In this document: one piece after another, positions 27,684 through 37,086 of the stretch
How positions within the stretch are numbered: the first letter of the stretch is position 1
Layout: every line of letters begins with the position of its first letter
From: Serratia marcescens
GTDB lineage: Bacteria; Pseudomonadota; Gammaproteobacteria; Enterobacterales; Enterobacteriaceae
Reading direction: 5' to 3'
Assembly: GCF_006715005.1 (NCBI RefSeq)
Contig: NZ_VFMJ01000001.1
Location: 2,914,001-2,978,000 of the forward strand
Length of the DNA: 64,000 nucleotides
Notes under the pieces: generated by a model
Databases searched by the model: none
What the model was told of the DNA's origin: nothing
The model's input: the letters and a program-made list of their open reading frames with translations, nothing else
Translations under genes and position numbers: made by a program

Positions 27684-27944
27684 ATGAAAACCATCAAAAC
27701 TTTTGCTGCCGCTATCGCCCTGGCCACCGTTTCTTTCACTACTTTCGCCGCTGAACACGTCAGCGCCCAGGATGCCGCCCAATTCGAAAAAGCCGGCGTG
27801 ATCGTCGCCAGCGGTGCCACCGACCTGAGTAGCCTGACCTCTCAGCTGGCCGCCAAAGCCGATGCGGCGGGTGCCAAAGCTTTCACCATCACCTCCACCA
27901 GCGGCAACAACCTGATGCACGCGACCGCGGTTATCTACAAATAA
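27684..27944 (+). CDS. mcbA: McbA/BhsA-like periplasmic DUF1471 protein
   Basis: Small periplasmic stress protein of 86 residues, the same length as E. coli McbA (YbiM). A 22-residue signal peptide ends TTFA, and the DUF1471 fold follows (AGVIVASGATDLSSLTSQLA; ending MHATAVIYK). Members are induced by stress and alter surface properties and biofilm. Because E. coli mcbA lies next to rlmF, position supports this symbol, but the family has several paralogues, so it is tentative. AGGA lies nine bases before the ATG and a strong terminator follows. Confidence 0.82.
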   Translation: MKTIKTFAAAIALATVSFTTFAAEHVSAQDAAQFEKAGVIVASGATDLSSLTSQLAAKADAAGAKAFTITSTSGNNLMHATAVIYK

Positions 27945-27961
27945 TCACCGCCCCAGACGTC

Positions 27962-28000
27962 AAAAAGCCCGCCGGATATCATCCCGGCGGGCTTTTTTTA
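27962..28000 (+). terminator. Terminator after mcbA-like gene
   Basis: GCCCGCCGG and CCGGCGGGC form a 9-bp stem with an eight-base loop, preceded by an A-run and followed by a seven-base T-run. Confidence 0.93.
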
Positions 28001-28230
28001 TGTTCGCGTGCGTCAGCGCTGAATGGGTACGACAGCGAGTTTATTGCCGTCCGCTTCGTCAGCACCCCACGCGTAAACGAACCGGACAATGCAGCCGGAA
28101 ACGGGTAGAAACCGCGTATTTAATGGGGTTTGCAGGGGGATGAGCACACATTTTTTTACCACCCCATTGCTGGACTAACGGGAGAGGATGATTATCATGT
28201 TACGCAGACTACAGATGCAGAGAGCGTTGT

Positions 28231-28866
28231 ATGCAACATATCATTGAAGGTTTCCTCAGTTTCCAGAAAGAGATTTTCCCGCAGCGTAAGGAACTCTTTC
28301 GCAGCCTGGCCTCCAGCCAAAATCCTAAAGCGCTGTTTATCTCCTGTTCTGACAGTCGTCTGGTGCCCGAGCTGGTGACGCAGCAAGAGCCTGGGCAACT
28401 GTTCGTTATCCGCAACGCCGGTAACATCGTCCCTTCCTTTGGCCCGGAGCCGGGTGGGGTTTCTGCCACCATCGAGTACGCGGTGGTGGCGCTGGGCGTG
28501 ACTGATATCGTGATTTGTGGCCACTCGAACTGTGGCGCCATGAAGGCTATCGCGTCCTGTCAGTGCCTCGACCCCATGCCTGCCGTTGCCCACTGGCTGC
28601 ACTACGCGGATGCGGCCAAAGCGGTGGTCGAGAAGAAAACCTGGGATAACGAAACAGACAAAGTTAACGCTATGGTTGAAGAGAACGTCATAGCTCAGCT
28701 AAATAATATCAAAACCCACCCTTCTGTGGCGGTGGGTCTGCGCAACAGTGGGCTGCGCCTGCACGGCTGGGTGTACGACATCGAAAGCGGGGAGATTCGT
28801 ACGCTGGATAGAAACACCAAGAGTTTCATTTCTCTGGCCGATAATCCCGACGTCTATTTCGAATAA
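28231..28866 (+). CDS. Beta-class carbonic anhydrase
   Basis: Zinc enzyme of 211 residues that interconverts CO2 and bicarbonate in the cytoplasm. Zinc ligands Cys39, His98 and Cys101 and the Asp41/Arg43 dyad are present (SCSDSR and CGHSNCGAM). It is closer in length and pattern to CynT than to Can. No cyanase genes are near, so a role in bicarbonate supply is likely. The ribosome-binding site is weak (AGAG). A perfect palindrome follows as terminator. Confidence 0.94.
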   Translation: MQHIIEGFLSFQKEIFPQRKELFRSLASSQNPKALFISCSDSRLVPELVTQQEPGQLFVIRNAGNIVPSFGPEPGGVSATIEYAVVALGVTDIVICGHSNCGAMKAIASCQCLDPMPAVAHWLHYADAAKAVVEKKTWDNETDKVNAMVEENVIAQLNNIKTHPSVAVGLRNSGLRLHGWVYDIESGEIRTLDRNTKSFISLADNPDVYFE

Positions 28867-28890
28867 AATAGCGCCGGTTTTAGCCATTAA

Positions 28891-28920
28891 ATAAAATCCA
28901 CGCCGCGGCGTGGATTTTAT
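28891..28920. terminator. Perfect 30-bp palindromic bidirectional terminator
   Basis: The 30 bases are fully self-complementary, with core CCACGCCGCGGCGTGG flanked by ATAAAAT and ATTTTAT. It separates the convergent carbonic anhydrase and M3 peptidase genes and can end both transcripts. Confidence 0.88.
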
Positions 28921-28928
28921 TGTCAGCC

Positions 28929-30785
28929 TTAAACCTGGCGCGCCTCTATCGCCGCGGCGAAGTCGTGGCACATCCGTTCATCACCGTCGGCGTTGTCCGC
29001 CAATACCGTCTCGCCATCCACCACCCGGATGTGCGCCTCCAAATCGAAATCTGCCGGCGGCTGCGGGCGCCTGGCCGCGGCCGCCATCGTTTGCTGCGCC
29101 TCATGCCACGCCTGCGCCACCGTCTGGTTGCACGCCTGCGCCAGATAGTCCGGATTGAATCCTTCGCCGGTCAGGCTACGCAACGTGTCGTCATGGCTGA
29201 CGCTGTTGCCCGGCAACCAGTAGTGTTGCGCCAGATCCGGGCCGATGGCCGGGTTGTCCGTCAGGTAGCCGTCGCGCTGCAGGAAGAAGTGACGGGTTTG
29301 CTCTACCGCCATCATCGCCAGCAGATAGCCCTGGTAGGAACAGGCTGACTCCAGCGACAGCAGGTGCGGGATCGCCAGCGTCGGGCGCGGGCTGCCGCTG
29401 ATGCCAAGGATCTTTTGCTCGACCTCGCGCGCCAGCGCGGTGATGGCTTCCGGCGTTCGCTGCGCGTCATCCCACTGGTACAGCGCCCACTCGAAGTACG
29501 GCACCAGCAGGATGTGGCGTTCGTTGAACGCACGCATCGGCTGGCGCGCCGCGATGCCGGCTTCGATCAGCGCATCGGGCACCGCTTCGCCGGCGGCGTT
29601 TTTCGCATAGCGTTTCAACCAGTCGGCATCGTCCAGCAGGCTGTCGCAGAACATCGACTGAGTTTCGGCATAGGCCATCGAGGTCGGCGGGAACTCCTGC
29701 GAGAAGCACGGCGCATTCTGGCGAATGTTGGCGAAGTGCGCCGCATGGCCGCCCTCGTGGAACAGCGTGTTGAGCCCGTAAGCCCCGCTGCCCACCTGCC
29801 CCGGCTGCGCCAGGCTGGTGAAGTTGATGCGCGCCGGCACCCATTCCCCCTGGCGCACAAACGGCGGCACCGGGCCGTGCATAAAGCCGTTCTCATACTT
29901 GCCTTTGCGCACCAGCAGATCGAGATTCATCTCGGCGCCGCCAAAGCCGATGTGCAGGCGTTTGAAGCTGTCGACCCAGCGTTCCAGCGAACGAGAAAAC
30001 GGGAAGTAAGGATCCAGTTGACGGGTGACGTCGCCGGCGCTGGCGAAGCGCACGTTCCACGGCTCCAGCGCCTGGCTGCCCTTGTCGGCCGCCAGCTGTT
30101 GCAGGCTGCGCGCGTTGGCCTCGCGGGTTTCCCGCTCGAAGCGATCCAGAATGGCGAACAGCTGCTCCGGCGTCATGCGCTCGGTTTTGTTCACCTTGTA
30201 GTCGAAATAGTTGCGATAACCCATCTGGCGCGCAAAGCGGTTGCGCAGGCCAATCAGCTCCGGCAGGCCGTTATGCAGCAGCCATTGCTCCAGGTCGCGC
30301 AGCGCCTGCTGCGAGCTGCGGCGGTAGTCTTCATTCGGGTTGGTCGCCTGGTTGGTCAGCAGCTCGCCGAGCGAGGCCGCCACCCGCTGGCCGTCGGCGT
30401 TCAGGTGCGTGACCTGATAGCCCTTGCGGCGCGAGTAGAGATCGGATTCGGCATGAATGATCTGATCCAACAACGCCTGCGCCTGCGGATCTTCAATGGC
30501 GTTACAGTCGAAGAAACGCAGCCAACCTTGCAGGCCGTGGATCAGCGCATCGCGCTGCGCCTCCTGCGGCAGCGCTTCCAATCCGGCCAGCAGATTGCGG
30601 ATCTCGGCCAGCCGGCGCGGTTCGGCGATAAAGCGCTTATAGGCGCTTTCCGCGGCGGAAAAGCGCGCCGACACGTCTTCACCGCCGGTGCCCATGTAGT
30701 TTTGCCAGAACAGCTCTTCTTTGGCGCGGTGAACGTCGAGGTAATCCTGGTTCAATTGATTGAAGTAATCGAGAGCCTGTTGCAT
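28929..30785 (-). CDS. M3-family zinc metallopeptidase
   Basis: Thimet-oligopeptidase-like metallopeptidase of 618 residues. The zinc site HEGGH is at residues 343-347 (NTLFHEGGHAAHF), with a candidate third ligand Glu374 in AYAETQSMF. No signal peptide is seen, so it should act on oligopeptides in the cytoplasm. The ATG at 30785 has AGAAGGA upstream; the frame continues further but into non-homologous sequence. It lies between the carbonic anhydrase and ybiB and is an insertion relative to E. coli. Confidence 0.92.
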   Translation of the reverse strand: MQQALDYFNQLNQDYLDVHRAKEELFWQNYMGTGGEDVSARFSAAESAYKRFIAEPRRLAEIRNLLAGLEALPQEAQRDALIHGLQGWLRFFDCNAIEDPQAQALLDQIIHAESDLYSRRKGYQVTHLNADGQRVAASLGELLTNQATNPNEDYRRSSQQALRDLEQWLLHNGLPELIGLRNRFARQMGYRNYFDYKVNKTERMTPEQLFAILDRFERETREANARSLQQLAADKGSQALEPWNVRFASAGDVTRQLDPYFPFSRSLERWVDSFKRLHIGFGGAEMNLDLLVRKGKYENGFMHGPVPPFVRQGEWVPARINFTSLAQPGQVGSGAYGLNTLFHEGGHAAHFANIRQNAPCFSQEFPPTSMAYAETQSMFCDSLLDDADWLKRYAKNAAGEAVPDALIEAGIAARQPMRAFNERHILLVPYFEWALYQWDDAQRTPEAITALAREVEQKILGISGSPRPTLAIPHLLSLESACSYQGYLLAMMAVEQTRHFFLQRDGYLTDNPAIGPDLAQHYWLPGNSVSHDDTLRSLTGEGFNPDYLAQACNQTVAQAWHEAQQTMAAAARRPQPPADFDLEAHIRVVDGETVLADNADGDERMCHDFAAAIEARQV

Positions 30786-30831
30786 AACCGTCCTTCTCAG
30801 CCGATGAGGAAATATCCCAGTATAGTCGCGC

Positions 30832-31791
30832 TTAGGCCTGACGCAGCCGCTGCAGCCCCTGCTCGAGCGTCTCGCTCTCGCCGGCGGCCACCAGACAACA
30901 GGCGACCTGCCGCTGGATGGCCTGCGGGATCGCCACCTCGCCCGCCAGGCAGCGCTCGGTCCAGCGTGCGGTGGTTTCCGCGTCTTTCGCCGCCGGCAAT
31001 GCCGGCGTTTCATCCTGCAAGGTGCGCTCCAGCAATACGCGCTGTTCGCCGCCGGCAATATAATGAATCTGCGGGCAGCGCAGCGGGTTGGCGTAGGCTT
31101 CGCCTTCGGTGCCGTGCATCAACAGCCCGCGGGCGCCGATCTGGCGGAAAAACGACGCCACCCGGCCAACATACTCCGGGTGAGAGACGCTGGCGAGGCG
31201 CAGCGCATCCTGTTCGCCGAACGGCGTCGCCAGCTTGGCCAGCGTATGGGCGCTGTTGCGCACCCCCATGCGCCAACGCAACCCGAGCTGCCGCGCCAGC
31301 GGCGCCGACAGCGCGGAAATCGGCATGAATACCGCCTCGCCGTTATCGAGGCGCTGCTGGGCATGAGCGGCCTGTTCCGACCACGGCAGCCCCAGGGCAT
31401 GGAAAATCTCGGCGCTGGTCACGCGGGTGCTGTCGTCCAGAATACCGTGCACTACCACCGGCAGGCCCACTTTCGCGAGCAGCAGCGCCAGCAACGGCGT
31501 CAGGTTGGCCTGCTTGCGCGCGCCGTTGTAGCTCGGCAACACCACCGGCAGCGGCCGCCCCTGCGGCGCCTGCAGCGGCAAGACCTGCTGTTGCATCGCC
31601 TGGTAGAAGCCCAGCATCTCCTCTTCGGCTTCGCCCTTGATGCGCAGCGCGATCAGAATGCCGCCCAGCTCCAGCTCGGGGACCTCTCCAGCCAGCATCG
31701 CCTGATACAGCTCAAAGGCGGTCTGCCGATCCAGATCGCGCGCATGATTTTTGCCGCGGCCTATTTCTTTGATAATTTTGGTGTAATCCAT
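30832..31791 (-). CDS. ybiB: YbiB, TrpD2-type nucleic-acid-binding protein
   Basis: Protein of 319 residues with the fold of anthranilate phosphoribosyltransferase. In E. coli YbiB (320 residues) this fold binds nucleic acids instead of acting in tryptophan synthesis. The sequence starts MDYTKIIKEIGRGKNHARDL and keeps ALRIKGEAEEEMLGF and the LPVVLPSYNGARKQANLTPL region. In E. coli it follows dinG; here about 11 kb of accessory genes separate them. Confidence 0.93.
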   Translation of the reverse strand: MDYTKIIKEIGRGKNHARDLDRQTAFELYQAMLAGEVPELELGGILIALRIKGEAEEEMLGFYQAMQQQVLPLQAPQGRPLPVVLPSYNGARKQANLTPLLALLLAKVGLPVVVHGILDDSTRVTSAEIFHALGLPWSEQAAHAQQRLDNGEAVFMPISALSAPLARQLGLRWRMGVRNSAHTLAKLATPFGEQDALRLASVSHPEYVGRVASFFRQIGARGLLMHGTEGEAYANPLRCPQIHYIAGGEQRVLLERTLQDETPALPAAKDAETTARWTERCLAGEVAIPQAIQRQVACCLVAAGESETLEQGLQRLRQA

Positions 31792-31829
31792 CCGAAGGTT
31801 CCCTCAGCTCACTCTTCGGTTAGCATACC

Positions 31830-32459
31830 CTATCCGCGCCGCCGCTCAACCTCCGCCGCCAACCGCCGCTGCGCGTCATCGCCCTCGCGCAGCCCGGCGA
31901 TCACCCCATCTGCATCGTCGGCGCTGCGGTTTTGGCTCATCTTCCATTTGCCTTCGCGCCGGGTGACGGCGATCTCGATACCGACAATGCCTTTAAGCTG
32001 CGCGGCGATGTAGTTGGCCGGCGCATCATCGAGCCGCCAGGGCGCCGGGCGGCGCCCTTCCTGCTGCGCGGTCAGATCGATCAGTTGGCGGCGCAGCCAG
32101 GCCGGGTCGTCCATCACCGTCGGTACGCCATACAGCTGCACCATGCTGTAATTCCAGGTCGGCACCACCTTGCCGGTCTGGCGTTTGCTCGGGTACCAGC
32201 CGGGCGACACATAACCTTCCACGCCCTGAAAAATTACCAGGCATTCCGCCGCATGCTGCAGCCGCCGCCAGTGCGCGTTGGCGCGCGACAAGTGCGCCCG
32301 CAGCCGGATTTTCCCCTGTTCGACATCGGCCAGAAACGGCAGCGGATCGGCCGTCAATCCCTGTTCGCCGTGGCTGACCAATAGCCCCAATGGGTGGGCG
32401 CGCACCAGCGCCAGTTGGGCATCCAGATCGTCTTCGCGAAATGCGGCGGGTTGAAACAT
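31830..32459 (-). CDS. FMN-binding PaiB-family protein
   Basis: Split-barrel FMN-binding protein of 209 residues of the PaiB/negative transcriptional regulator family. Typical motifs are LRAHLSRANAHWRRL, GYVSPGWYPSKRQTGKVVPT with WNYSMVQLYG, and IVGIEIAVTRREGKWKMSQN. Some members repress sporulation or protease genes in Bacillus; in enterobacteria the function is unclear. Confidence 0.9.
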   Translation of the reverse strand: MFQPAAFREDDLDAQLALVRAHPLGLLVSHGEQGLTADPLPFLADVEQGKIRLRAHLSRANAHWRRLQHAAECLVIFQGVEGYVSPGWYPSKRQTGKVVPTWNYSMVQLYGVPTVMDDPAWLRRQLIDLTAQQEGRRPAPWRLDDAPANYIAAQLKGIVGIEIAVTRREGKWKMSQNRSADDADGVIAGLREGDDAQRRLAAEVERRRG

Positions 32460-32515
32460 CAGTGTGGCTCCTTACGCTCTCTCATGATGACGACAGTAAA
32501 GCACCTGCCGACGGC

Positions 32516-33940
32516 CTACTTAAGATCCGCTTTCTGAGTATTTCGAGTGATCCGGTTTAACAACAGCAGGGCAATGTCCATCGCCACCAAATTACAGAGC
32601 ATCGCGCCGGCAAAGGCCTGGGCATAGCGCTCCGCTGCGCCGCCGCTCGCCAACAGCGGCACAAAACCGACGCCGCTGACCACGATGCCCAGCGCGCCCC
32701 CCACCTGCTGCACGGTGGCAACCAGACCCGCCGCCATGCCCGCCTGCCGCTCCGGCGCCAAACCGAGCACCAGATTCAGCAGCGGCGTCATGCTCAGCGC
32801 CTGACCGAACCCCAGCACCACTAACCCCGGCAGCAGCCGCAGCGGATGCGCCAGCGCCTCACCCCACAGCGCCTGCGCCATCAATAGCGCCAACCCGGCG
32901 GCGTAAATCGCCACGCCCACGCTCAGTACGCCATTACCCCAACGCAGCGCTAACCGGGGCGCCAACATCGAGGCCAGCATGAAGGCCGCGCTGGCCGGGG
33001 CGAACAGACTGCCCGCCTGAAAAGGCGTCAGCCCCGCCCCCGCCTGCATCAGCAGTGCGAAACACAAGAAAAACGAGGAAGCGGTGGCATAAATCGCCAG
33101 CACCACCGCCATACCCGGTGCGAAGCCCGCCTGACGGAACAGCGCCGGATCGAGCACTGCATCGCCGCCGCGCTGCGCCAGACGGCGCTCCCAACGCAGG
33201 AAGCCCCACAGCGTCAGCATCGCTAACGCCAACATCGGCGCTATCCACCACGGCCAGCCGCGCGCTGGCCCCTCCAGCAGCGGCAGCAGCAACAGCGACA
33301 GGCCGGTCGCCGCCAGCCACAGGCCAACGCCGTCCAACCGCTGCGCCTGCGCCACCCGCGATTCGGGAATGCACCGCGCCGCCCACAGCGCCAGTGCGCC
33401 GATCGGCAAATTGATCAAAAAGATCATGCGCCAGCCGCTGCCGAACAGGTTAGCCTCGATGATAAATCCGCCGAGGATCTGGCCAAAGATCGCCGCCAAC
33501 CCCAGCGTCATGCCCAGCCAGGCGAAAGCGCGCCGCCGCTGTTGCGGCGCGTACAGCACCCGCATCAAGGCGTAAATTTGCGGAAACAGCAACGCCGCCG
33601 TCGCCCCCTGCAGAATACGCGCGGCGATCAACAGGCTGAGCGATCCCGCCAACCCGCACAGCAGAGAACTCAGCGCGAATCCCAGCATGCCGAGGCTGAA
33701 CAGACGCCGACGTCCGAAGCGATCGCCCAGGCGCCCACCGGCGATCAGCAGCACCCCAAACGCCAACTCATAACCGGCGACGATCAAACCGACACCGGCG
33801 AAATCGGCGGCGAACTGCCGCTGGATCACCGGCGCCGCCACGTTGACCACAAACAGATCGAACACCGTGACGAACCCGCCCAACAGCAGCACCGGCAGGC
33901 CGGGCAGCCCTCGCCGCTCACGAGATAATGAATGTTCCAT
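32516..33940 (-). CDS. MFS drug exporter, DHA2 (EmrB/QacA) type
   Basis: Major-facilitator exporter of 474 residues with fourteen predicted membrane helices. It contains the motif A region AGGRLGDRFGRRRLFSLGML and motif C-like GATAALLFPQIYALMRV. Proton-driven efflux of toxic organic compounds is expected. GGAGGT precedes the ATG at five bases. It is divergent from an XRE regulator whose promoter region carries an inverted repeat, so the two probably form one resistance module. Confidence 0.9.
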   Translation of the reverse strand: MEHSLSRERRGLPGLPVLLLGGFVTVFDLFVVNVAAPVIQRQFAADFAGVGLIVAGYELAFGVLLIAGGRLGDRFGRRRLFSLGMLGFALSSLLCGLAGSLSLLIAARILQGATAALLFPQIYALMRVLYAPQQRRRAFAWLGMTLGLAAIFGQILGGFIIEANLFGSGWRMIFLINLPIGALALWAARCIPESRVAQAQRLDGVGLWLAATGLSLLLLPLLEGPARGWPWWIAPMLALAMLTLWGFLRWERRLAQRGGDAVLDPALFRQAGFAPGMAVVLAIYATASSFFLCFALLMQAGAGLTPFQAGSLFAPASAAFMLASMLAPRLALRWGNGVLSVGVAIYAAGLALLMAQALWGEALAHPLRLLPGLVVLGFGQALSMTPLLNLVLGLAPERQAGMAAGLVATVQQVGGALGIVVSGVGFVPLLASGGAAERYAQAFAGAMLCNLVAMDIALLLLNRITRNTQKADLK

Positions 33941-33987
33941 ACCACCTCCAGAGATTATGATGGCCGCAGTATGGAACAGGGTTTAAA

Positions 33988-34023
33988 CTGTTACTATATA
34001 GCCATTTATACTATTACTAACAG
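33988..34023. promoter_or_regulatory. Imperfect inverted repeat in MFS/XRE divergent promoter
   Basis: CTGTTACTA at the left end and TAACAG at the right end frame a 36-base A+T-rich segment between the two divergent genes. It is a candidate operator for the adjacent XRE regulator. The symmetry is only partial. Confidence 0.4.
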
Positions 34024-34039
34024 CAACAGGACGGCCGCC

Positions 34040-34879
34040 ATGCCCCCACGCACCCTCGAACGCACCCGCCACGAACTGGCGGACTTTCTGCGGCAAAAAC
34101 GAGAACAGCTGTCGCCGGAGGCGGTCGGTTTGCCGAGCGGCAGCCGCCGCCGCACGCCGGGATTACGGCGCGAGGAGGTCGCGGCGCTGGCCGGCGTCGG
34201 CCTCACCTGGTACACCTGGCTGGAACAAGGCAGGGAAATCAATGCGTCGGTGGCATTTTTGGAAAACCTGGCGCGGGTGCTGCAGCTCGACGCCGCCGGC
34301 CGCTACCACCTGTTTTTATTAGCGCATCAGCGCCCGCCGGTGCCGGTCGGCCATCAGTGGTGCCAGGTCTCGCCGCTGGTGCGGCGCCTGCTGGACGATC
34401 TGACGCTGCGGCCGGCTTACGTCATGAACCTGAGTTGGGACATCATCGCCTGGAATCCGGCGGCGCAGCGGCTGTTCGCCATCGACGAACGTCCGACGGA
34501 AGAGCGCAACATGCTGTGGATGCTGTTTGCCGATCCGCAGCTTAATGAACGCCTGCTGGAGTGGCAGGCGCAGGCGCCGCAGATCCTGGCCAGCTTCCGC
34601 CGCGACTATGCCCGTGCGCCGGAGGATGAGGTGATGCGCCAACGGGTACAGGCGCTGGAGCGGGTGTCGCCGCCGTTCCGCCGGCTCTGGCGGCAGCACG
34701 ATATCCACGGGCGCTGCCAGGGGCGACGCAGCTTCATCGTCCCGGAGATCGGCCCGGTCACCTTTGACCACGCCTCTTTTATCGTCGACGAAGAGAATCA
34801 CCTGCGGCTGGTGATGTACAGCGCGCTGCCGGACGAACCGGCCAGCGCGGCGTTTGAAGCGCTGCTGCGCGAGGGTTAA
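34040..34879 (+). CDS. XRE-type regulator with MmyB-like ligand domain
   Basis: Regulator of 279 residues. An N-terminal XRE helix-turn-helix (ELADFLRQKREQLSPEAVGL, then GLRREEVAALAGVGLTWYTW and LEQGREINAS) is followed by the MmyB-like domain (YVMNLSWDIIAWNPAAQRLF; then RHDIHGRCQGRR-like WRQHDIHG). Such domains bind small lipophilic ligands. The ATG at 34040 follows CAGGA. It is divergent from the DHA2 exporter and probably represses it. Confidence 0.92.
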   Translation: MPPRTLERTRHELADFLRQKREQLSPEAVGLPSGSRRRTPGLRREEVAALAGVGLTWYTWLEQGREINASVAFLENLARVLQLDAAGRYHLFLLAHQRPPVPVGHQWCQVSPLVRRLLDDLTLRPAYVMNLSWDIIAWNPAAQRLFAIDERPTEERNMLWMLFADPQLNERLLEWQAQAPQILASFRRDYARAPEDEVMRQRVQALERVSPPFRRLWRQHDIHGRCQGRRSFIVPEIGPVTFDHASFIVDEENHLRLVMYSALPDEPASAAFEALLREG

Positions 34880-35505
34880 CGACGGCTGTCGAAAATGAGT
34901 TTGCAGGCCAGCCCGGCGAACACCCCGCTCAGCAGGTAGTTCGGCCAGCGGGCGCTGAAACGGCGGCCGGCAAAGCGGCTTTTCATGCCGCTGACCGCCA
35001 GGATCACCCCGCCGTTAATCAGCAACCCCACCAGATTCAGCACCGTCGCCAGCGCCAGCATCTGCACGACCACCGAGCCGGCGCGCGGATCGATAAACTG
35101 CGGGAACAGCGCCAGCACGAACAGCGCCATTTTCGGGTTGAGGATGTTGGTGAACAGTCCCTGACGGAAAATGCGCGCGGTCGGCACCGCCTGCAACCCG
35201 GAGGAAGCCTGCAGACTGCTGCCGGATCGCAGCGTTTTCCACGCCAGGTAGAGCAGATAGGCGGCGCCCAACATTCTCACCGCGTCGTAAGCCAGCGGCA
35301 CCGCAACGAACAGTTGCGACAACCCCAGCGCCGCCGCCAGCGCGTGGCAGTAAGTACCGAGCTGAATACCCGCCAACGAAGCGAAACCGGCACGCCGCCC
35401 CTGGCTGACGCTGCGCGAAGCGATCAGCAGCATATCCGGGCCGGGGGTCAGCGCCAGCGCCACGCAGGCACCGGAAAACAACAACAGCGTTGCGGCATCA
35501 ATCAT
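34876..35505 (-). CDS. LysE/RhtB-family amino-acid exporter
   Basis: Inner-membrane exporter of 209 residues with six predicted helices. The family signature LTPGPDMLLIASRSVSQGRR lies near the N-terminus, followed by GIQLGTYCHALAAALGLSQL and NPKMALFVLALFPQF. The substrate (threonine, homoserine, leucine or other) cannot be told. It is convergent with the XRE gene (4-base overlap) and lies 79 bases downstream of prpD on the same strand, in the place where prpE is usually found. Confidence 0.92.
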   Translation of the reverse strand: MIDAATLLLFSGACVALALTPGPDMLLIASRSVSQGRRAGFASLAGIQLGTYCHALAAALGLSQLFVAVPLAYDAVRMLGAAYLLYLAWKTLRSGSSLQASSGLQAVPTARIFRQGLFTNILNPKMALFVLALFPQFIDPRAGSVVVQMLALATVLNLVGLLINGGVILAVSGMKSRFAGRRFSARWPNYLLSGVFAGLACKLIFDSRR

Positions 35506-35584
35506 GAATCACCTGATAAGAAGACGGACGGGAATGGAGCGTCCATCATAGCGACGCCGACATGGCTTGTCAGCGCCACTTACC

Positions 35585-37039
35585 TCAGATCACCCACAAA
35601 TCGAGATACTCGTTGACCGGCATCTGCGCCAACCGCTGCCGGTCCAGCGACACCTCGAGAATGCGCTGCTGCTGCCGGGCCGGAAACTGGCGCGCCAGGT
35701 TGATTTTGAACTTCTCGATCAACAGCGGGATACCCTCTTCGCGCCGCCGCGCATGGCCGATGGGGTACTCCACGGCCACCTCATCCAGACGGCTGCCGTC
35801 GGCGAACTCCACCGTCAGCGCATTGGCGATCGAGCGTTTTTCCGGATCGTGATAATCGTGGGTGAAGGCGGGATCTTCGTGGCAATGGATCTTGCCGCGC
35901 AATGCATCAATGTGCGGATCCTCGGCCACCCGATCCTCGTAGTCCCCCGCCGTCAGCCGGCCGAACAGCAGCGGGATCGCCACCATATACTGAATGCAGT
36001 GATCGCGATCCGCCGGGTTATCCAGCGGCCCCTGCTTGTCGATAATGCGCAGGCAGGCCTCGTGGGTGCGGATGCTCACCCTGGCGATGTCGGCGGCGGT
36101 TTTGCCGGCAGCCTGCATCTGGCGGTGCAGCGTCATGGCCGCCTCCACGGCGGTCTGGGCATGGAACTCCGCCGGGAACGAAATTTTAAACAGCACGTTC
36201 TCCATCACATACGCGCCGTACGGCCGCTGGAAGCGGAAAGGCTTGCCGTTGAAAGAAACGTCGTAAAACCCCCAGGTCGGCGCCGTCAACGCCGAGGGGT
36301 AGCCCATTTCGCCGGTGGCGGCCATCAGCGCCAGTCGCACCGCGCGGGCGGTTGCATCCCCCGCCGCCCAGGATTTTCGGGTGCCGGCGTTCGGCGCGTG
36401 GCGATAGGTACGCAGCGACTGCCCGTCCACCCACGCCAGCGACACCGCATTCAGGATCTCCTCGCGGTTCAGGCCGAGCAGCTGTGCCACCACCGCGGTG
36501 GACGCCACCTTCACCAGCAGCACGTGATCCAGTCCCACCCGGTTGAAGGCGTTTTCCAGCGCCAGACAGCCCTGGATCTCATGCGCCTTGATCATGGCGA
36601 TCATCACCTGCCGCATGGTCAGCGGCGCCTTGCCTGCCGCCACCGCCTGGCGCGAGAGCCAGTCGGCCACCGCCAGGATCCCGCCCAGGTTATCCGACGG
36701 GTGGCCCCACTCCGCCGCCAGCCAGGTGTCGTTGAAGTCGAGCCAGCGGATCATGGCGCCGATATTGAACGCCGCCTGCACCGGATCCAGCTGGAAACGG
36801 GTGCCGGGCACCCGGCTGCCGTTCAGCACCTCGGCGCCCGGCACCACCGGCCCCATCAGTTTTTTGCAGGCCGGATAGCTCAGCGCCTCCAGCCCGCAGC
36901 CGAGGGTATCGAGCAGGCAATAGTGAGCGGTGCGGTACGCCGCCGGGGTATCGACGGCCTCTTTCATCACATAATCGACGATATCGACCATTTCGCGATC
37001 GAACGGCGGACGGCGGGTATTGGCAGACTCAAGCATCAT
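35585..37039 (-). CDS. prpD: 2-Methylcitrate dehydratase PrpD
   Basis: Converts 2-methylcitrate to 2-methyl-cis-aconitate in propionate catabolism. The 484 residues agree with E. coli PrpD (483) almost throughout, for example [40 protein letters not shown] and the end [12 protein letters not shown]. Two adjacent ATGs at 37039 and 37036 are possible starts. It is the last gene of prpBCD. Confidence 0.97.
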   Translation of the reverse strand: MMLESANTRRPPFDREMVDIVDYVMKEAVDTPAAYRTAHYCLLDTLGCGLEALSYPACKKLMGPVVPGAEVLNGSRVPGTRFQLDPVQAAFNIGAMIRWLDFNDTWLAAEWGHPSDNLGGILAVADWLSRQAVAAGKAPLTMRQVMIAMIKAHEIQGCLALENAFNRVGLDHVLLVKVASTAVVAQLLGLNREEILNAVSLAWVDGQSLRTYRHAPNAGTRKSWAAGDATARAVRLALMAATGEMGYPSALTAPTWGFYDVSFNGKPFRFQRPYGAYVMENVLFKISFPAEFHAQTAVEAAMTLHRQMQAAGKTAADIARVSIRTHEACLRIIDKQGPLDNPADRDHCIQYMVAIPLLFGRLTAGDYEDRVAEDPHIDALRGKIHCHEDPAFTHDYHDPEKRSIANALTVEFADGSRLDEVAVEYPIGHARRREEGIPLLIEKFKINLARQFPARQQQRILEVSLDRQRLAQMPVNEYLDLWVI

Positions 37040-37086
37040 GATTCCCAAAGGCTCCAGAGTGAAAATGACACGATAACGATCGGCGC

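Noticed and set aside
29364-31328. 654-codon open frame on the plus strand
   Set aside because: It crosses the M3 peptidase and ybiB genes in antisense. Both are solid family matches and the shadow frame has no recognisable domain.
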